Below, one piece after another: positions 32,308-43,031 of a stretch of 43,253 nt of DNA. Under the pieces are notes generated by a model. It ran no database searches, had not been told where the DNA came from, and worked only from the letters and a program-made list of their open reading frames with translations. Within the stretch, counting starts at the first letter, position 1; every line of letters starts with the position of its first letter. The stretch lies in contig JAQOOI010000030.1 in the NCBI GenBank assembly GCA_028554645.1, positions 1-43,253 on the forward strand, written 5' to 3'. Made by a program: the position numbers and the translations under genes. The stretch is from Omphalotus guepiniiformis (lineage: Eukaryota > Basidiomycota > Agaricomycetes > Agaricales > Omphalotaceae).

Positions 32308-33207
32308 TCAAGGCTTCGCAACCAACTTCTTCCCACCCGACTTCCCATCCCTCAACCTCTCAAGCCCTTCCGGAATCCCATTCAACCCATTAGGAAGTAT
32401 CTCTATCCCAAGCGGCTACATCAAGTCACAAGAAACATCGTCAGCATCCAGATCTACATCACACGACACGAACACATACCAAAATCTTTCCACTCTCTAA
32501 AAGTCTCGGAAGCCTCTCATACATCACCTTCCCAAATTCTCTAACAAAAGGCGGTCTCGAAGTTCCCCATACATTGAATACCCTTTTCCTTGGGCCCTCA
32601 ATCTCTCCTGCTTCGGCTTTGCCTGCGATATCCTCCGGAACAGGAGAAACACTAATAACCTGTCCGTCTTCCGTGAGACACGTATACGCAACTCCTAACG
32701 TTTCTTTAGTTCCGACGCAGTCATATACAATATTGAATTCAAGTTTGTCGGGTCCCAAAGCAGCAGCGAAACCGGAACTTGCGTCACGGTCAATGAACCC
32801 TGTAGCGCCGAGCTTTATCAAGTTCTCTTGGTGTTTACTAGATGCGTAAACAATGATTCGTTTGAATCCAGCTAGTTTCAACAGCTGAATCGCTACATAG
32901 AATCAATTGGGCGTAAGTCAAGTCCTTTCGTAAACCTTTTGTTAAAACAACTCCGCTAGGGCTATGACTTACCATACTGTCCAACACACGTACTGCCCCC
33001 GAAGACAAGCGCCGTCTTTACCGGATAACTTATGCTTACATCCCATGTAGGATTCAACCCTGCCCCGTATGGTTTCTCCGCGAAGAGACCTGCTGCAGCT
33101 GTTGTGAATGCCAAGGGGACACCGGCTGCTTGGGTGTAGGAAAGTTTTTTGGGATCCAAGGCGAATGGGGCGAACGGGGCGAACAAGGACAGGGTGTCAC
33201 AGGTTCG
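32308..33207 (-). pseudogene. Medium-chain zinc-binding-type dehydrogenase, 5'-truncated
   Basis: Three minus-strand exons join cleanly: 32973-33207 (open part), 32480-32892 and 32308-32415, with 80- and 64-nt introns in phases 1 and 0. The protein covers the C-terminal two thirds of a medium-chain dehydrogenase/reductase. It has LSYTQAAGVPLAFTTAAAGLF, the nucleotide-binding turn FGGSTCVGQ running into YAIQLLKLAGF, IVYASSKHQ, LGATGFIDRD and VYDCVG, then a normal C-terminus (LPNGLNGIPEGLERL ... KLVAKP). The N-terminal catalytic domain is absent: an in-frame TAA lies at 33208-33210, and no upstream exon with a splice acceptor is visible. Such proteins are usually about 340-370 aa. Members include quinone oxidoreductase-like and polyketide enoyl reductase-like enzymes; which one this was cannot be told. 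The upstream sequence is simple GGTATGGGTAT-like repeat. Confidence 0.75.
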
Positions 33208-35260
33208 TTAATACGCTCCGTAGTTTAATACGAATCCTGGTGCTGAGTACTGAGTGGGTATTGGTATTGGTATGGGTATGGGTATGGCTGGCTGGGGTAG
33301 CGGTAGCGGTGGCTTGGGGTATAGGGAGGGTAGGGGAGGCGTACGGACTTGGAGATCGAGATGGGGTTTCTGGTGTTGGTGGTGTTACCTCTTCAAGCCT
33401 TGAAAATCAATCAATCTTCAATCTTGAATCCGTCAAATCTTCATCGATATATCCACAAATCTTCAAGCTTGCAAACACAAGTTCCCCATTATCTCCTCCT
33501 CGTTCGGACGTTCGACGTCTTGGTCAAGTTCTCCGTTGTCTCGTCTCCTCCTTGTTCATCTTCATCTTCAAACAATCTCCATTTTCCCCATCTCCTCCTC
33601 CTCCTCGTCCAACATCTTGTTTGTATTCCCTTTACATCCTGACGCCTAATACACCCAACCCACCCCAAACCTCAACCTTATTGGAATTGCTCACCTCACA
33701 TCGCCTATTCGCATCACCTCCCCTCCACCTCGCATCGCCTCGAAGCGCGAGCATATCCAGCATCCCACTCTTACGATCTTACCCTTCAACTTCCCTTCCT
33801 CAACTCTCCTGTATACCTCTATCATGATACCGCGGTTCTTTACTTCGGAAGGGCTCGAGTACTGAGTAAGAATCATGATGTCGGAAATGGGTCGTTCTGG
33901 AATGGCTATGCTATCACCAGAGGAAAGATGTCATGTAGATGGGGTGCTTGAGGGATGGTAACTGTGGCGAGGTCTGGTGTTCCCTTGTTTTTTTGTATCT
34001 TGTATCTTTTTTTTTTGGTTTGTGGGGGGTTTGTGGGCGTTTCCATCGTGTTTTTCTCTTATCTTGTCTTGTTCAAAGTCCGCGAAGGTTCCTCATCTTC
34101 ATCTTCAATCAATCTTCAACGTTATACTTCAAGGTCTCCGTTGTTCAAAGGTCGCCGTTGTTCTCCTCTTCAAGCAATCTTCTGTTCAATTTTCCCTTCT
34201 TCAATCAATCTACAACCTTCCCCGTTGTTTTCCTGTTCCCCACTCGTCTTGTTTCGAGTTCCCCGTTGTTTCCTATTCTCCGTTGTTCTCCTCATCTTCA
34301 TCTATAATCAATCTTCAAGTTCCCGTTGTTCTCCTGCTTTTCAATCAATCTCCGAGTTCCCCCTTGTTCCAGCTCCCCGTTGTTCTATCCATCCTTCAAG
34401 CTATTTTCAGTTCAAGTTTCCCGTTGTTCTCCTCGTCCTTCATCTTCAATCCAATCTCCGAGCTCTCCTGTTCTCTTGTTCACCTTGTTCATCTTCAAGC
34501 AACCTCCGAAATATCCCTTGTTCAGGTTCCCCGTTGTCTTTCCCCTCCTTTTTCGTCCAACATCGAACACTTAATAACCCCGACCCCCATCCCAAATCCA
34601 ACCACGAACATCGCCTCCTTACAGCCTCCTCACGAGTGCGAGTACATCCAGATTCCACTCGTGCACCCTAACCTTCATCTTCATCTTCCTGAACTCGGAT
34701 CACATATACCGATGGCGAACGGAGGTGTCATGGAGATGAGGGTTGGTAAATAGTGGTGTGGCGAGGGATGGTAATTCTGACAGAAACTGTGACGAGGCAG
34801 TTCCTGTCGTTTCCTCTCTTGTATCTTTTTCTCTTGTCTTGTTCGAAGTCCGCGAGGGGATGGTAATTCTGACAGAAACTGTGACGAGGCAGTTCCTGTC
34901 GTTTCTTCTCTTGTATCTTTTTCTCTTGTCTTGTTCAAAGTCCGCGAACTTTTTCCTTTTTTTTTAGCTTCATCTTCAACTTCCCCGTTGTTCCAAAGCT
35001 CCCCGTTGTTCTCCTCATCTTCCATCTTCAAGCAATCTCCATGTTCTCCTCGTCTTCATCTTCAAGCGATCTCTAAGCTCCCCGTTGTCTTTCCTTTGCA
35101 ATCAAACACACACCAACCGACCAACCCGACCCAACTTAAACAAACTAACTTAAACCAACCCAACCCAACCGAATGCCTCACCTGTCACCTCGTCACGAGA
35201 TGCTTCAACCCCAACCCATTCCAATTCGTTTTTTTGTTTCGTTCAGCTCAGATATGCCCA
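33208..35260. other. Pyrimidine-rich low-complexity tract
   Basis: From about 33400 to 35150 the plus strand is dominated by TTC, CTCC and CCGTTGTTC words. Phrases such as CATCTTCAATCAATCTTC, TTCCCCGTTGTTCTCCTC and GTCTTGTTCAAAGTCCGCGA recur many times at irregular spacing. The long plus-strand frames here translate to Ser/Pro/Leu/Phe-rich peptides in all three frames at once, as expected from composition, so I call no gene. A GGTATTGGTATGGGTATGGG microsatellite-like run sits at about 33260-33285. Confidence 0.6.
34763..34950. repeat. 92-bp tandem duplication
   Basis: GATGGTAATTCTGACAGAAA occurs at 34767 and 34859. The copies share the following 70 bp, through GTCTTGTTC.AAGTCCGCGA, with two or three substitutions. 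A more distant relative of the same segment lies near 33955-34085. Confidence 0.85.
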
Positions 35261-35502
35261 TAATCCCTCCTTCGCTCCCCTTACCCTCTCCGTTCATCAT
35301 CTCATCGCGAACGAATCCAAGCCTTAACCTATATTGTGGTATTCACTGTACATAGAATGCATCGTTTTTCCATATATACCAAGGTGTGAGTGAGCGACAG
35401 AAGTGAGAACGGAAACAAAACGTGCTCACATTTGCGATTAAAAACCCTCACTACATAAACGACCCAAAAGCAAAAAGATTAAGCGACATGTCCTGGCCTC
35501 AT

Positions 35503-35604
35503 AGCCCACCGCGAGGGTCGAACTCGCAGCCTTCAGATCACCCACAATCTTAGGAGTTTGAAATCTTAAGAGTCTGACGCTCTATCCGATTGAGCTAGGC
35601 GGGC
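35503..35604 (-). tRNA. tRNA-Lys(CTT) with 28-nt intron
   Basis: The minus strand folds as a full cloverleaf: acceptor stem GCCCGCC with GGTGGGC, D arm GCTC...GAGC, anticodon stem TCAGA with TCTGA, and T arm GCGAG-TTCGACC-CTCGC. The loop CTCTTAA places anticodon CTT at 35568-35570 (lysine AAG codons). A 28-nt intron (35539-35566) sits one base 3' of the anticodon, the canonical position for eukaryotic tRNA introns, leaving a 74-nt mature tRNA. Confidence 0.95.
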
Positions 35605-36654
35605 AATATATAAGCTTGTGAGCGTCGCTCCATGAGGGACCCTAGCGCAGGAGGTTATGGACTCGACTTGGAGCAGCATCTGCAAATTCAGGTTCAACAG
35701 TGCCTCGTACCAAATGAACCCATGACTCGAAACATCTGGTGCAGTGGCCAGCCGTGTAACTTACCGATGAGAACTACAGCAGACAAACTCAACACAGATA
35801 TCCTTCGACCGATGGATGGTAGTCGAAGATGATCATAACCGCGACAATAAATGATTTCAGAACATGGCTATGTAGATGAGTGACCGCCGTGAGCATAGAA
35901 AATTGTATCAACGAATATTTTTGAGAGTTGACCAGGATGGCATGTACTACATACAGTGTGCATGACATTGAAAGTTGCTCGTTGAAAGAATCTGCGATTG
36001 TCATTGAGGAGTGGCCCGGGATGGGTGAGTTTTCGAGAGTAGAAAGATATTTACACAGTTATCACTGAGCATCTGAATCCGAGTCATTACCTCGAGCTCA
36101 GTGCTTGAATATCCGTTGTTTAAAGTTTGTCACAACTTTCGCAAGGATACTTCATGCCCTATCTATACCCATCAATATCATACGTAGCCTAGAATTCAAC
36201 AAGGAATACAGTACCGATTCCATCACGGGCGGACTTATGAGATTTCACTAAGATTCTCGGACACTACGGTAAATGTTATAGTAAGTAGCTCGTTTCGGTA
36301 CAACAGAAGGGAATCATGGCAAAAAGAGACCGTGACAGACGTCCTGGATACATCAATCAGGTATTCAGAGCCCCACATACATAATGCCCCTATCGAAAAC
36401 CAAAGTCACTTCAAGCCATGATGTTCCCGTTCATCTCGATCCGAGAATGTCGGTCGGGTCATCATACCAGTGTGCAAGGAAAAATGAAATTGGTGAATTC
36501 AAACATGACTTATTTACCATCCTAATGTTGAAGATTTGATGCTGCGGGTCAAATCAGTACACTTTCATTAGAAAGAATGAACCAGCGCTGAACCTAAAAT
36601 TTTCATTCCCTTTATGTAAGGAGGCCGGACTAAAATCTGAAACACAACGTCAAT
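35605..36654. other. Spacer between the two tRNA genes
   Basis: There are only short open frames and no repeat or family resemblance. The spacer separates two lysine tRNA genes in the same orientation. I see nothing else supportable in it. Confidence 0.4.
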
Positions 36655-36740
36655 AGCCCACCGCGAGGGTCGAACTCGCAGCCTTCAGATTACCCGCAAT
36701 CGTAAAAGTCTGACGCTCTATCCGATTGAGCTAGGCGGGC
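36655..36740 (-). tRNA. tRNA-Lys(TTT) with 12-nt intron
   Basis: The acceptor, D, anticodon-stem and T-arm sequences are identical to those of the lysine tRNA gene 1.1 kb to the left. The anticodon loop is CTTTTAA, giving anticodon TTT at 36704-36706 (lysine AAA codons). A 12-nt intron (36691-36702) interrupts the gene one base 3' of the anticodon. The mature length is 74 nt. Confidence 0.95.
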
Positions 36741-37419
36741 AGCAACAGCCTGTTAAACATTACTGATACATAGAAAGCGCTTGATCTTCGTCTACCCAGT
36801 CTTTCACTGATGCAGGACCATCTTCCGTTGACGTTCCGCATGAGTTGAACCCTGTTGAACCGGTGTCATCGTCAGTGTAGCACGTCCCCATCAAAAGGTG
36901 ATGATATTTTTCATCAAATAAGCAAACAAGCAAAAAGCAAAGCGTCCAGACATTGCATTAGCATTAAAATATTAAAAGGTAGAGCTCCGAGAGAGTGTAG
37001 AACTAGAGTTTGTGATTGATGCACTTTTATTTGAGCAAAGTACGTACGGAAGCGCTTGTTACATCCTAATAAGCGCTCAGCGTCGGGACGACGCTGACTA
37101 AGCTACCCAACGATGACAAAGGCAGTAAACAAAGAAACTGACGACTCTTCTCTTCTTCACCCTTCCATGGCTCGCAGAGGTTTATCCTTCCATGTTTTCT
37201 TCAAAGAAAATACTGGATCACATCAATACCTTGACTCGCTATGACTGGATCTGGCCGGAAATGTCTAGAAAACGCTTCGACGGGTCAACGACACCGGACT
37301 GCTGTTGAATTCAAATGTTGTCTTGGTCCTAGGGTTGTGGGTTTTGTGCTATTCATACAATTCATTCTCTGTAAGTGTTACAACATAAATCAACTAAGTA
37401 GATATACATAACTACACAC
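36741..37419. other. Region without a recognisable gene
   Basis: AT-rich spacer between the 5' flank of tRNA-Lys(TTT) and the 3' end of the DUF6699 gene. No coding frame of note, no repeat. Confidence 0.4.
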
Positions 37420-38375
37420 TCATATTACAACCATATTCCAGGTGTCACCATCGCACGGGGTCGTATCTAGCCCAATCAACCTGTGCTTTCCAAGTAAACA
37501 ATCAAGTCTTATCCAGCGTTTTTCACCCCCCGCGGTCATCGACAACCCCCGTTTATGCGATTGCTGTGCAGACGACACAAGCATCAGATCCCCCTCATCC
37601 ATAGGCCTCTGCAACACCGTGCATATGGTCTGCAATACGTCTGCCAGCGTAACGCATCCAGGACTGATACTGGAGTAGTGCACAGTGATACCCCGTGGCA
37701 GCTGCGGATGCATGATCGTCAAGGATGGTATAGGCGGCTGCGTTGCTGGATCTCTCAAGTATCGCGCTAGTCTATGCCCGCTCAGCGTCTGTGCTGCGGC
37801 TTGTATCGCTAGAGGCGACGTAGAGAGGTCGATGTCTAGCAGAGGCTCGGTAGTGGTCGTGTAGCGCAGGATAGGATGCAGCTGCGGTGGTACGCGGCTT
37901 TGCGAGGGGAGAGGGATGTATTGGGAGTAAAGCAGTGCTGGTGGCTGAGCAGGTCCAGATGCAGACGCTTGGTTGGGCGCTTCATTAGGCGCTGGAGTGG
38001 GCACGTACCAGCTTTTCAAGGTCGACGACTGTGACGATGACCACGGCACTTCGCATCGGGGAAACACGCGGAATGTGGTGTCTACATCTCTTGCGTTACT
38101 TCTGACCTGCGGCCCAGTGTGCATTGTCCCCGGTTGACTTGCTGGATGTCCTCTAGCCAAGATGGAGGGAGGAATATTGTAGACCTGGCCAGTGGTGCGG
38201 TACCGACTCGTCGTAACGTGCATTGGTGGCGGGATGTTCTCGCGGTACTTATTGCTCTGTGCCTCGTGTGTCAGGTATCGCTCCCTTCTCCTCATCGACT
38301 GAGGCTTGGCAACTACGGACTTACCTCTAACGAATATAGATCTTCAACGGAACGAAGATTACTCTGATTGCGCAT
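37420..38375 (-). CDS. DUF6699 domain protein, 2 exons, 295 aa
   Basis: Exon 1 (38325-38375) encodes MRNQSNLRSVEDLYSLE. A 68-nt phase-0 intron (GTAAGT donor, ACCTGACAC branch, GGCACAG acceptor) joins it to exon 2 (37420-38256). An internal ATG at 38295 lies inside this intron and is therefore not preferred. Residues 18-150 are Pro/Ser/Thr-rich and probably disordered. Residues about 155-295 match the agaricomycete DUF6699 pattern: LLDIDLSTSPLAI, DPATQPPIPSLTI, ITVHYSS..., VTLADVLQTICTVLQRP, then a basic KRWIRLDCLLG block and a final DTWNMVV. Function is unknown for the family. No transmembrane or signal sequence. Confidence 0.8.
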
Positions 38376-39076
38376 AGAGGACTGCGGATATTGGCGTTAT
38401 CAAGAATGCTTGAGGGTGGTGATGGTTGAGCGTGAAGATGAAGATGACAGGGAATGGGGGGGAAGCCGTACGCCTTGCGAGTTTTGTTACTTGACCCCGA
38501 ATTGGACCTAACCCTAATGCCTACTCTCCCAGCCATATGGCTGACGTTATCTTTCCTTTGATATGACTTGGTCATATGGCTTACACCGGCACCTGCAAAT
38601 CACGGGAGAACTCGCAGTGTAGGAATTTAGTTTCTTTGGTTTTTGAGCTCGTTGTGCCGCAGCCGCTGCGACGCGGACCTTCAGTCTCTCATACTTGTTT
38701 AATCCACGTTTCATCTCCGGGTTCCCCGTGGTTGTCCGATTTCGTATCTGCAAATCTCAATTACCACATCTTTGTCCTTATCGAGCAGCAGGGCACGTCT
38801 TTTCGATGGCTTTAAACGAGTATAATCGAGCGCGCAATATTCAATTGTCTGTTGTCATTGACACCAAGGCGGCAGGGGGAGGTCGGGCCTCTTGTTCCTG
38901 GTCTTCAATTAGGGTACACCTAAACCTGATCGGCGGATTCAGAAGTTTTTATTTTGGGACATTGTAATCATACAAACATTTCGCGTGTCCCAATCCATCT
39001 CTGGAACAAAACGGAATCGTTGACTATGTTTATTGCATGCTTCTTAGGGATTTATGCGGCATCGATATTTGTTCAT
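38376..39076. other. 5' flank of the DUF6699 gene
   Basis: No convincing gene. A short direct repeat CATATGGCT(G/T)AC occurs at about 38534 and 38573. Small open frames on both strands have no splice partners. Confidence 0.35.
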
Positions 39077-39451
39077 TCAATCATATTTGCATTGATGAAG
39101 TCGTCGTTCTCCACATCTATGCATCAAGCCTTGAAGAAGAAATGAGGGTTTTTGTTTTGTCGGCCACGTTCCTCGTTCTTCAAAGCACCACGGTAGAAGG
39201 TCCCGAGTCAGAAACATGACATGTGCTATAGAGTCCGCTTGTATGGATTGTAACGTGAAGGCCCATTCGACGCTGTCTTCAACTGCGTACGCTGTATGAT
39301 ATTTCAAACCTTCCAGTTTGATATCATCTCTAACATATATCGTGGACAACCCGCGCATTTCGGTATTCCAAGGAGTCACCGAGATATCTACATCATGCAA
39401 GCTGTCTGTAAGATAACTTACGACCTGCGGATTGTAGACGGTTTCTTTCAT
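39077..39451 (-). CDS. Possible small hypothetical protein, single exon
   Basis: A minus-strand frame of about 125 codons starts at an ATG (MKETVYNPQVV) and ends in TGA. Its composition is protein-like (for example DVDISVTPWNTEMRGLSTIY and YAVEDSVEWAFTLQSI), but the last third is Arg/Cys/His-rich and looks less natural. No domain is recognised. A GTAC/AG context just upstream of the ATG could mean that this is an internal exon. It may equally be a chance frame. Confidence 0.3.
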   Translation of the reverse strand: MKETVYNPQVVSYLTDSLHDVDISVTPWNTEMRGLSTIYVRDDIKLEGLKYHTAYAVEDSVEWAFTLQSIQADSIAHVMFLTRDLLPWCFEERGTWPTKQKPSFLLQGLMHRCGERRLHQCKYD

Positions 39452-42199
39452 CACATTGTACCTGACTGATCATCAAGCTGTTTAGAATTGCTATGTTTTT
39501 CTACTTTGATCACGAAGGTGAAGAGGGGAATCTCCCGCCTACTCCACATTTGTGCCAGAGATGTCCTGACGCATATCCAAACTAATGGCAGAGAGGATAG
39601 GTAGAAGAAACTCCGAGGATCCGTAAGCTATGTTATAATCATCGTTCACGACAGATTTTAAGTATGTATGACAGAGATGAAGCAGAAATGGCTTCGCTTG
39701 CATCACCCTTTAGATCTGTGTCTATTTTCATTGCCTGTACACATGCTAAATCGTTCGTATCGTTACCTCCGTCCGCCTCCGTCCCCACTTAAAAAACTCG
39801 ACCCTTTCATCTACTCTTATTAGGAGAAATCCACTAACTTGAACAGAGTTTGAGGTATCTGTTCTTCCAGTTCCGATCAGGAGTGAATTCCGCGACAGCG
39901 CCCAAAAGCCTGGCGTGTGGAAAAGAACATATATATACCAGATATACCGCTTACGAAAGGGCCTGAAATGATAAACATCTTAGGATTCGCTTTCGGGCCT
40001 TCTGGGCTGGGTATCAGATACTAATAGTGGCGATGCGATTGGATACCGGTAACTTCTTTGGAAAAAGTACAACATAGAAGAGAAGAAAACTTGAAGTTGG
40101 GTGCGGATTGACGAGTTTCTGAAGCGGGGTTAGACGCTATGAACCCCTGGGACTTGGAGTTGCTATACTATAGCCCAGGACACTGGGTTTCAGCTAAGGA
40201 ATAGTAAAAATCAGTTGACTTATGCTAAAGGCAACAATACGAATACGAATAAATGCGCTCCACCGCGCGCAAACTCGATATAGGAACCCTCGAGCTGTCC
40301 ACATTCTTGTCAACATCCGAGCAGTGATTATAGATATCGAGTCAGATCATCGCTGAATTGCGCTAGCCCCTGTCCCGACGATACAGCGGCGGAAGGAAAA
40401 GGGATATCGATACCTTTTGCTCAAGTTGCCAGCGACCTGGTTACGAACACCGTGTCACAGCTGTGCAAACGTCAATTCAGATCTTTGGGGCCATGTCACG
40501 AACGTATCAACACATGATTTTCTCAACGCGAGTCATCGAGACACACTATCCATTCAACGCGGTGGATGTACCACTACCCCCTGTTAAACGAGGGTGTGTA
40601 TGTCTGAATAGACCTACGTAAGAAGATAGTAGCTCAAGGAACAAAGTACTTACTCATCAGCCCTTTCGTGTTACACCTGACACGTCGCAGAACGAATGTG
40701 CACAATACCATTTGAGTTGAATTAATAGCCCATACGTTAGATGGATAAACTCTGTGTATTAGGTAGGTCAGCATACCTTTGTCGTTGCTCCTGTGACCCG
40801 ACAGTCCAGACTACATGGAATGGCGCTAGAGTACAGAGGCGCCAGAACTTCCGAGCACAGGATAGAGACTGACGCTGGACACAGGGTGATCTCCATGAGC
40901 ACGAACCAAGATCGCCACTAGACCAAGAAGAGAAGTTTGACATTGGGTGAAGCTGATAGACTGTCAGAGCTGTGTTCACTGCGTGTCGAGCTCAGCATCA
41001 CCTGAAACCGAGTGGCAAAAAGAGCTTAGTCCCGACAGTATCAATAGAAGGACTAAGTATATTGACCTCGAACAAATTGAGCCTGAGTAAGCACGAGTTC
41101 GTAATGGGTCGTTTTGACCTGGTCCGATTCCGTCAGTCAGAAGATGAGACCAGCCATTGGAGGCAAGTCTACTGTGCCACCACCTTGGTATTAAAATGTC
41201 CGAGTCGAGACGATTAGCCTTGTTTAGTATGGGCGAGCACCGCTCCAGTTCGCAGGAAGAATGTTTGGACGTTTCGACGCCTATAAAAAAGTACAAGAAC
41301 AACGCCTGCCTTGTTTTTCACTATCAACATCGCTTTTCAGTATATCCTTATTCAGCAAACTGAGCTTCTCTACCTTTGGCGCGTCAGACGAATGATGATC
41401 GATGAATTGTGCCTTCTTCTTCGCTGCGGTGGCGAGCGAGCCAGGCGTCAAATACTAAGGTGACCCTCGGGCCTCGGAGAGCTCGAATGACTAAGTTAAT
41501 TGACAGCGGAAAAATGGAAGAAGAGACCACCGTCCTTGTAGCTTGAATTATGAGAAAGAGGGTTCAAACCAGCCGTGCATATGATTTGAGAAAGAAATCT
41601 AGACGGAAAATAAGACGCTGAGCTCGTTGCGGAAAAGGCCGGAAAGTGCCGGAAAATTGAATACTTCCACCACACGCTTTAAATTGATCCACTCGAAGAT
41701 GTGCAGAAAGTTATGACATTCAAGCAGAGACCTGTGTCCGAGTAGAGCTATGAGCTGTATAGCCCATCGAGGTGTACCAGACCTCTGAAAGCAAGTTTTT
41801 TCAGAGGAAATGTTCCCCCAAGTGGTTTAATTCGGTATTACATACAGCTTGAACTGGAAGCGCCGAGCTGCGATGGTTTCTCAGCACCTGACAGTGAGAT
41901 AGTGCTGATGTAAACCGACCCGTACGGTTGTATATTGTGGCAATCTACTTAGCCTCTAACCTGGTTCAACCCCATAACGATACGAGTGTTTGTTGGGATG
42001 GATGTCGGTATGTCAGGGAAGTAAGCCAAATATGGTAATAGAAGGCGCTCGGCATAGCCTTCAAGTATATCCATGGCCGTCTATTTTTCTCGAAATCACG
42101 ACTGATAGACAGGAAAGAGCTGTAAAAATGAGTCACAATAAGCCATTTTCACGCACCAAGACTCGATGTACAGATGGTCACAACGTGGTATGTCACTAC
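39452..42199. other. Gene-poor stretch
   Basis: About 2.7 kb without a recognisable gene. Frames of 60-110 codons occur on both strands around 40740-41360 but overlap each other, lack family resemblance and do not connect through good introns. I see no tandem repeat or RNA gene. Regulatory sequence for the downstream DUF6699 gene probably lies at the right end. Confidence 0.4.
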
Positions 42200-42207
42200 T
42201 ATATAAG
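42200..42207 (+). promoter_or_regulatory. TATA box of the DUF6699 gene
   Basis: TATATAAG lies about 180 bp upstream of the start codon, within CACTACTATATAAGAACGCAC. This is a plausible TATA element if the 5' leader is about 150 nt long. No transcription start evidence is available from sequence alone. Confidence 0.5.
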
Positions 42208-42383
42208 AACGCACTCTTCAACACCTACTGGCCACACATTTCCTTTGCCACCGTTTCCGCCACACTCAGAGCTCTTTCAGTCTCTTACCCTCTCCCTTCA
42301 CTCCGAGTCCGCACAACCCCACTGTGAGCCATGTTCCTCTCGTCAAACCATCGTTAGCTGAAGCCTGACACTAGAAACCTATC

Positions 42384-43031
42384 ATGTCATCGCCACCTAA
42401 GTCTGTACGATGGGCAGAGCAAAACGAGGTCTACGAGCACCATTCATCACCAGACTCGACTAGCTCAACGCTCTCCTCGTCACCTGGCCCAGCTACACCG
42501 CTATCGTTCGGGAGCTTAGAACCTGATCCGAGTCCTCTCAAACTTCGCCAGGACCTCCAGGTGCACCAGGTGCTCCAATTCAAACGACAGTTGGACTTTC
42601 AGTTCGACGTATCCATAGATCCATCCAACATACCCTCTTCCACATCCCTGTCACCCGAAATCCTTAAAGAGCCCGCGACCGAGCCATCTTTAAAGTGTCT
42701 CAGGATCGCTCACAGACATCTACCTTGGGAGCTCAAGGTCACACCCTCGGACAAGACATCCTCAGACGCTCACGTTACTGTCTCCGATGTACTTGGTGCG
42801 CTATATGCTGCTCTTCACAAACCTGCAACGGATGAAGAGTGCAAGCAGTCAGGATCGGAGGATGTGGACAAGGCTTTCGAGAAACGATGCCGAAAGCTCA
42901 TGGAACACAGCGTCAGAGATGCAGAACTCGAGCGGCAGAAGGGAAGGAGACGAGTTGACTTTCTGCATTCTAAGCTCATGTTCAGCGGCTTCACTGTTGA
43001 GAACGGGAAGCTGAGGCTGCATGTCCACTGA
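42384..43031 (+). CDS. DUF6699 domain protein, single exon, 215 aa
   Basis: An intact, intronless frame from ATG (MSSPPKSVRWAEQ) to TGA. Residues 1-55 are Ser/Pro/Thr-rich; the SVRWAEQNEVY start is a pattern I associate with small DUF6699 proteins. The domain spans about 65-215: LDFQFDVSIDPSN (70-82), the EPATEPSLKCLRI block (96-108), LPWELKVTP (113-121), VTVSDVLGALYAALHKPAT (131-149) and a basic GRRRVDFL block (187-194). Function is unknown. Together with the gene at 37.4-38.4 kb it gives two divergent members of the family within 5 kb. Confidence 0.88.
   Translation: MSSPPKSVRWAEQNEVYEHHSSPDSTSSTLSSSPGPATPLSFGSLEPDPSPLKLRQDLQVHQVLQFKRQLDFQFDVSIDPSNIPSSTSLSPEILKEPATEPSLKCLRIAHRHLPWELKVTPSDKTSSDAHVTVSDVLGALYAALHKPATDEECKQSGSEDVDKAFEKRCRKLMEHSVRDAELERQKGRRRVDFLHSKLMFSGFTVENGKLRLHVH

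Noticed and set aside
33955..34753. Plus-strand frames of 238 and 258 codons
   Set aside because: They overlap in different frames within the pyrimidine-rich tract. Their Ser/Pro/Leu/Phe composition follows from base composition alone.
37420..38295. Unspliced start at 38295 for the DUF6699 gene
   Set aside because: This ATG lies inside an interval with a perfect GTAAGT donor, CTGAC branch and CAG acceptor. An upstream ATG exon joins in phase.
41560..41600. GGGTTCAAACC resembling a tRNA T-loop
   Set aside because: The flanking bases do not form a T stem, and no acceptor or D arm is present.
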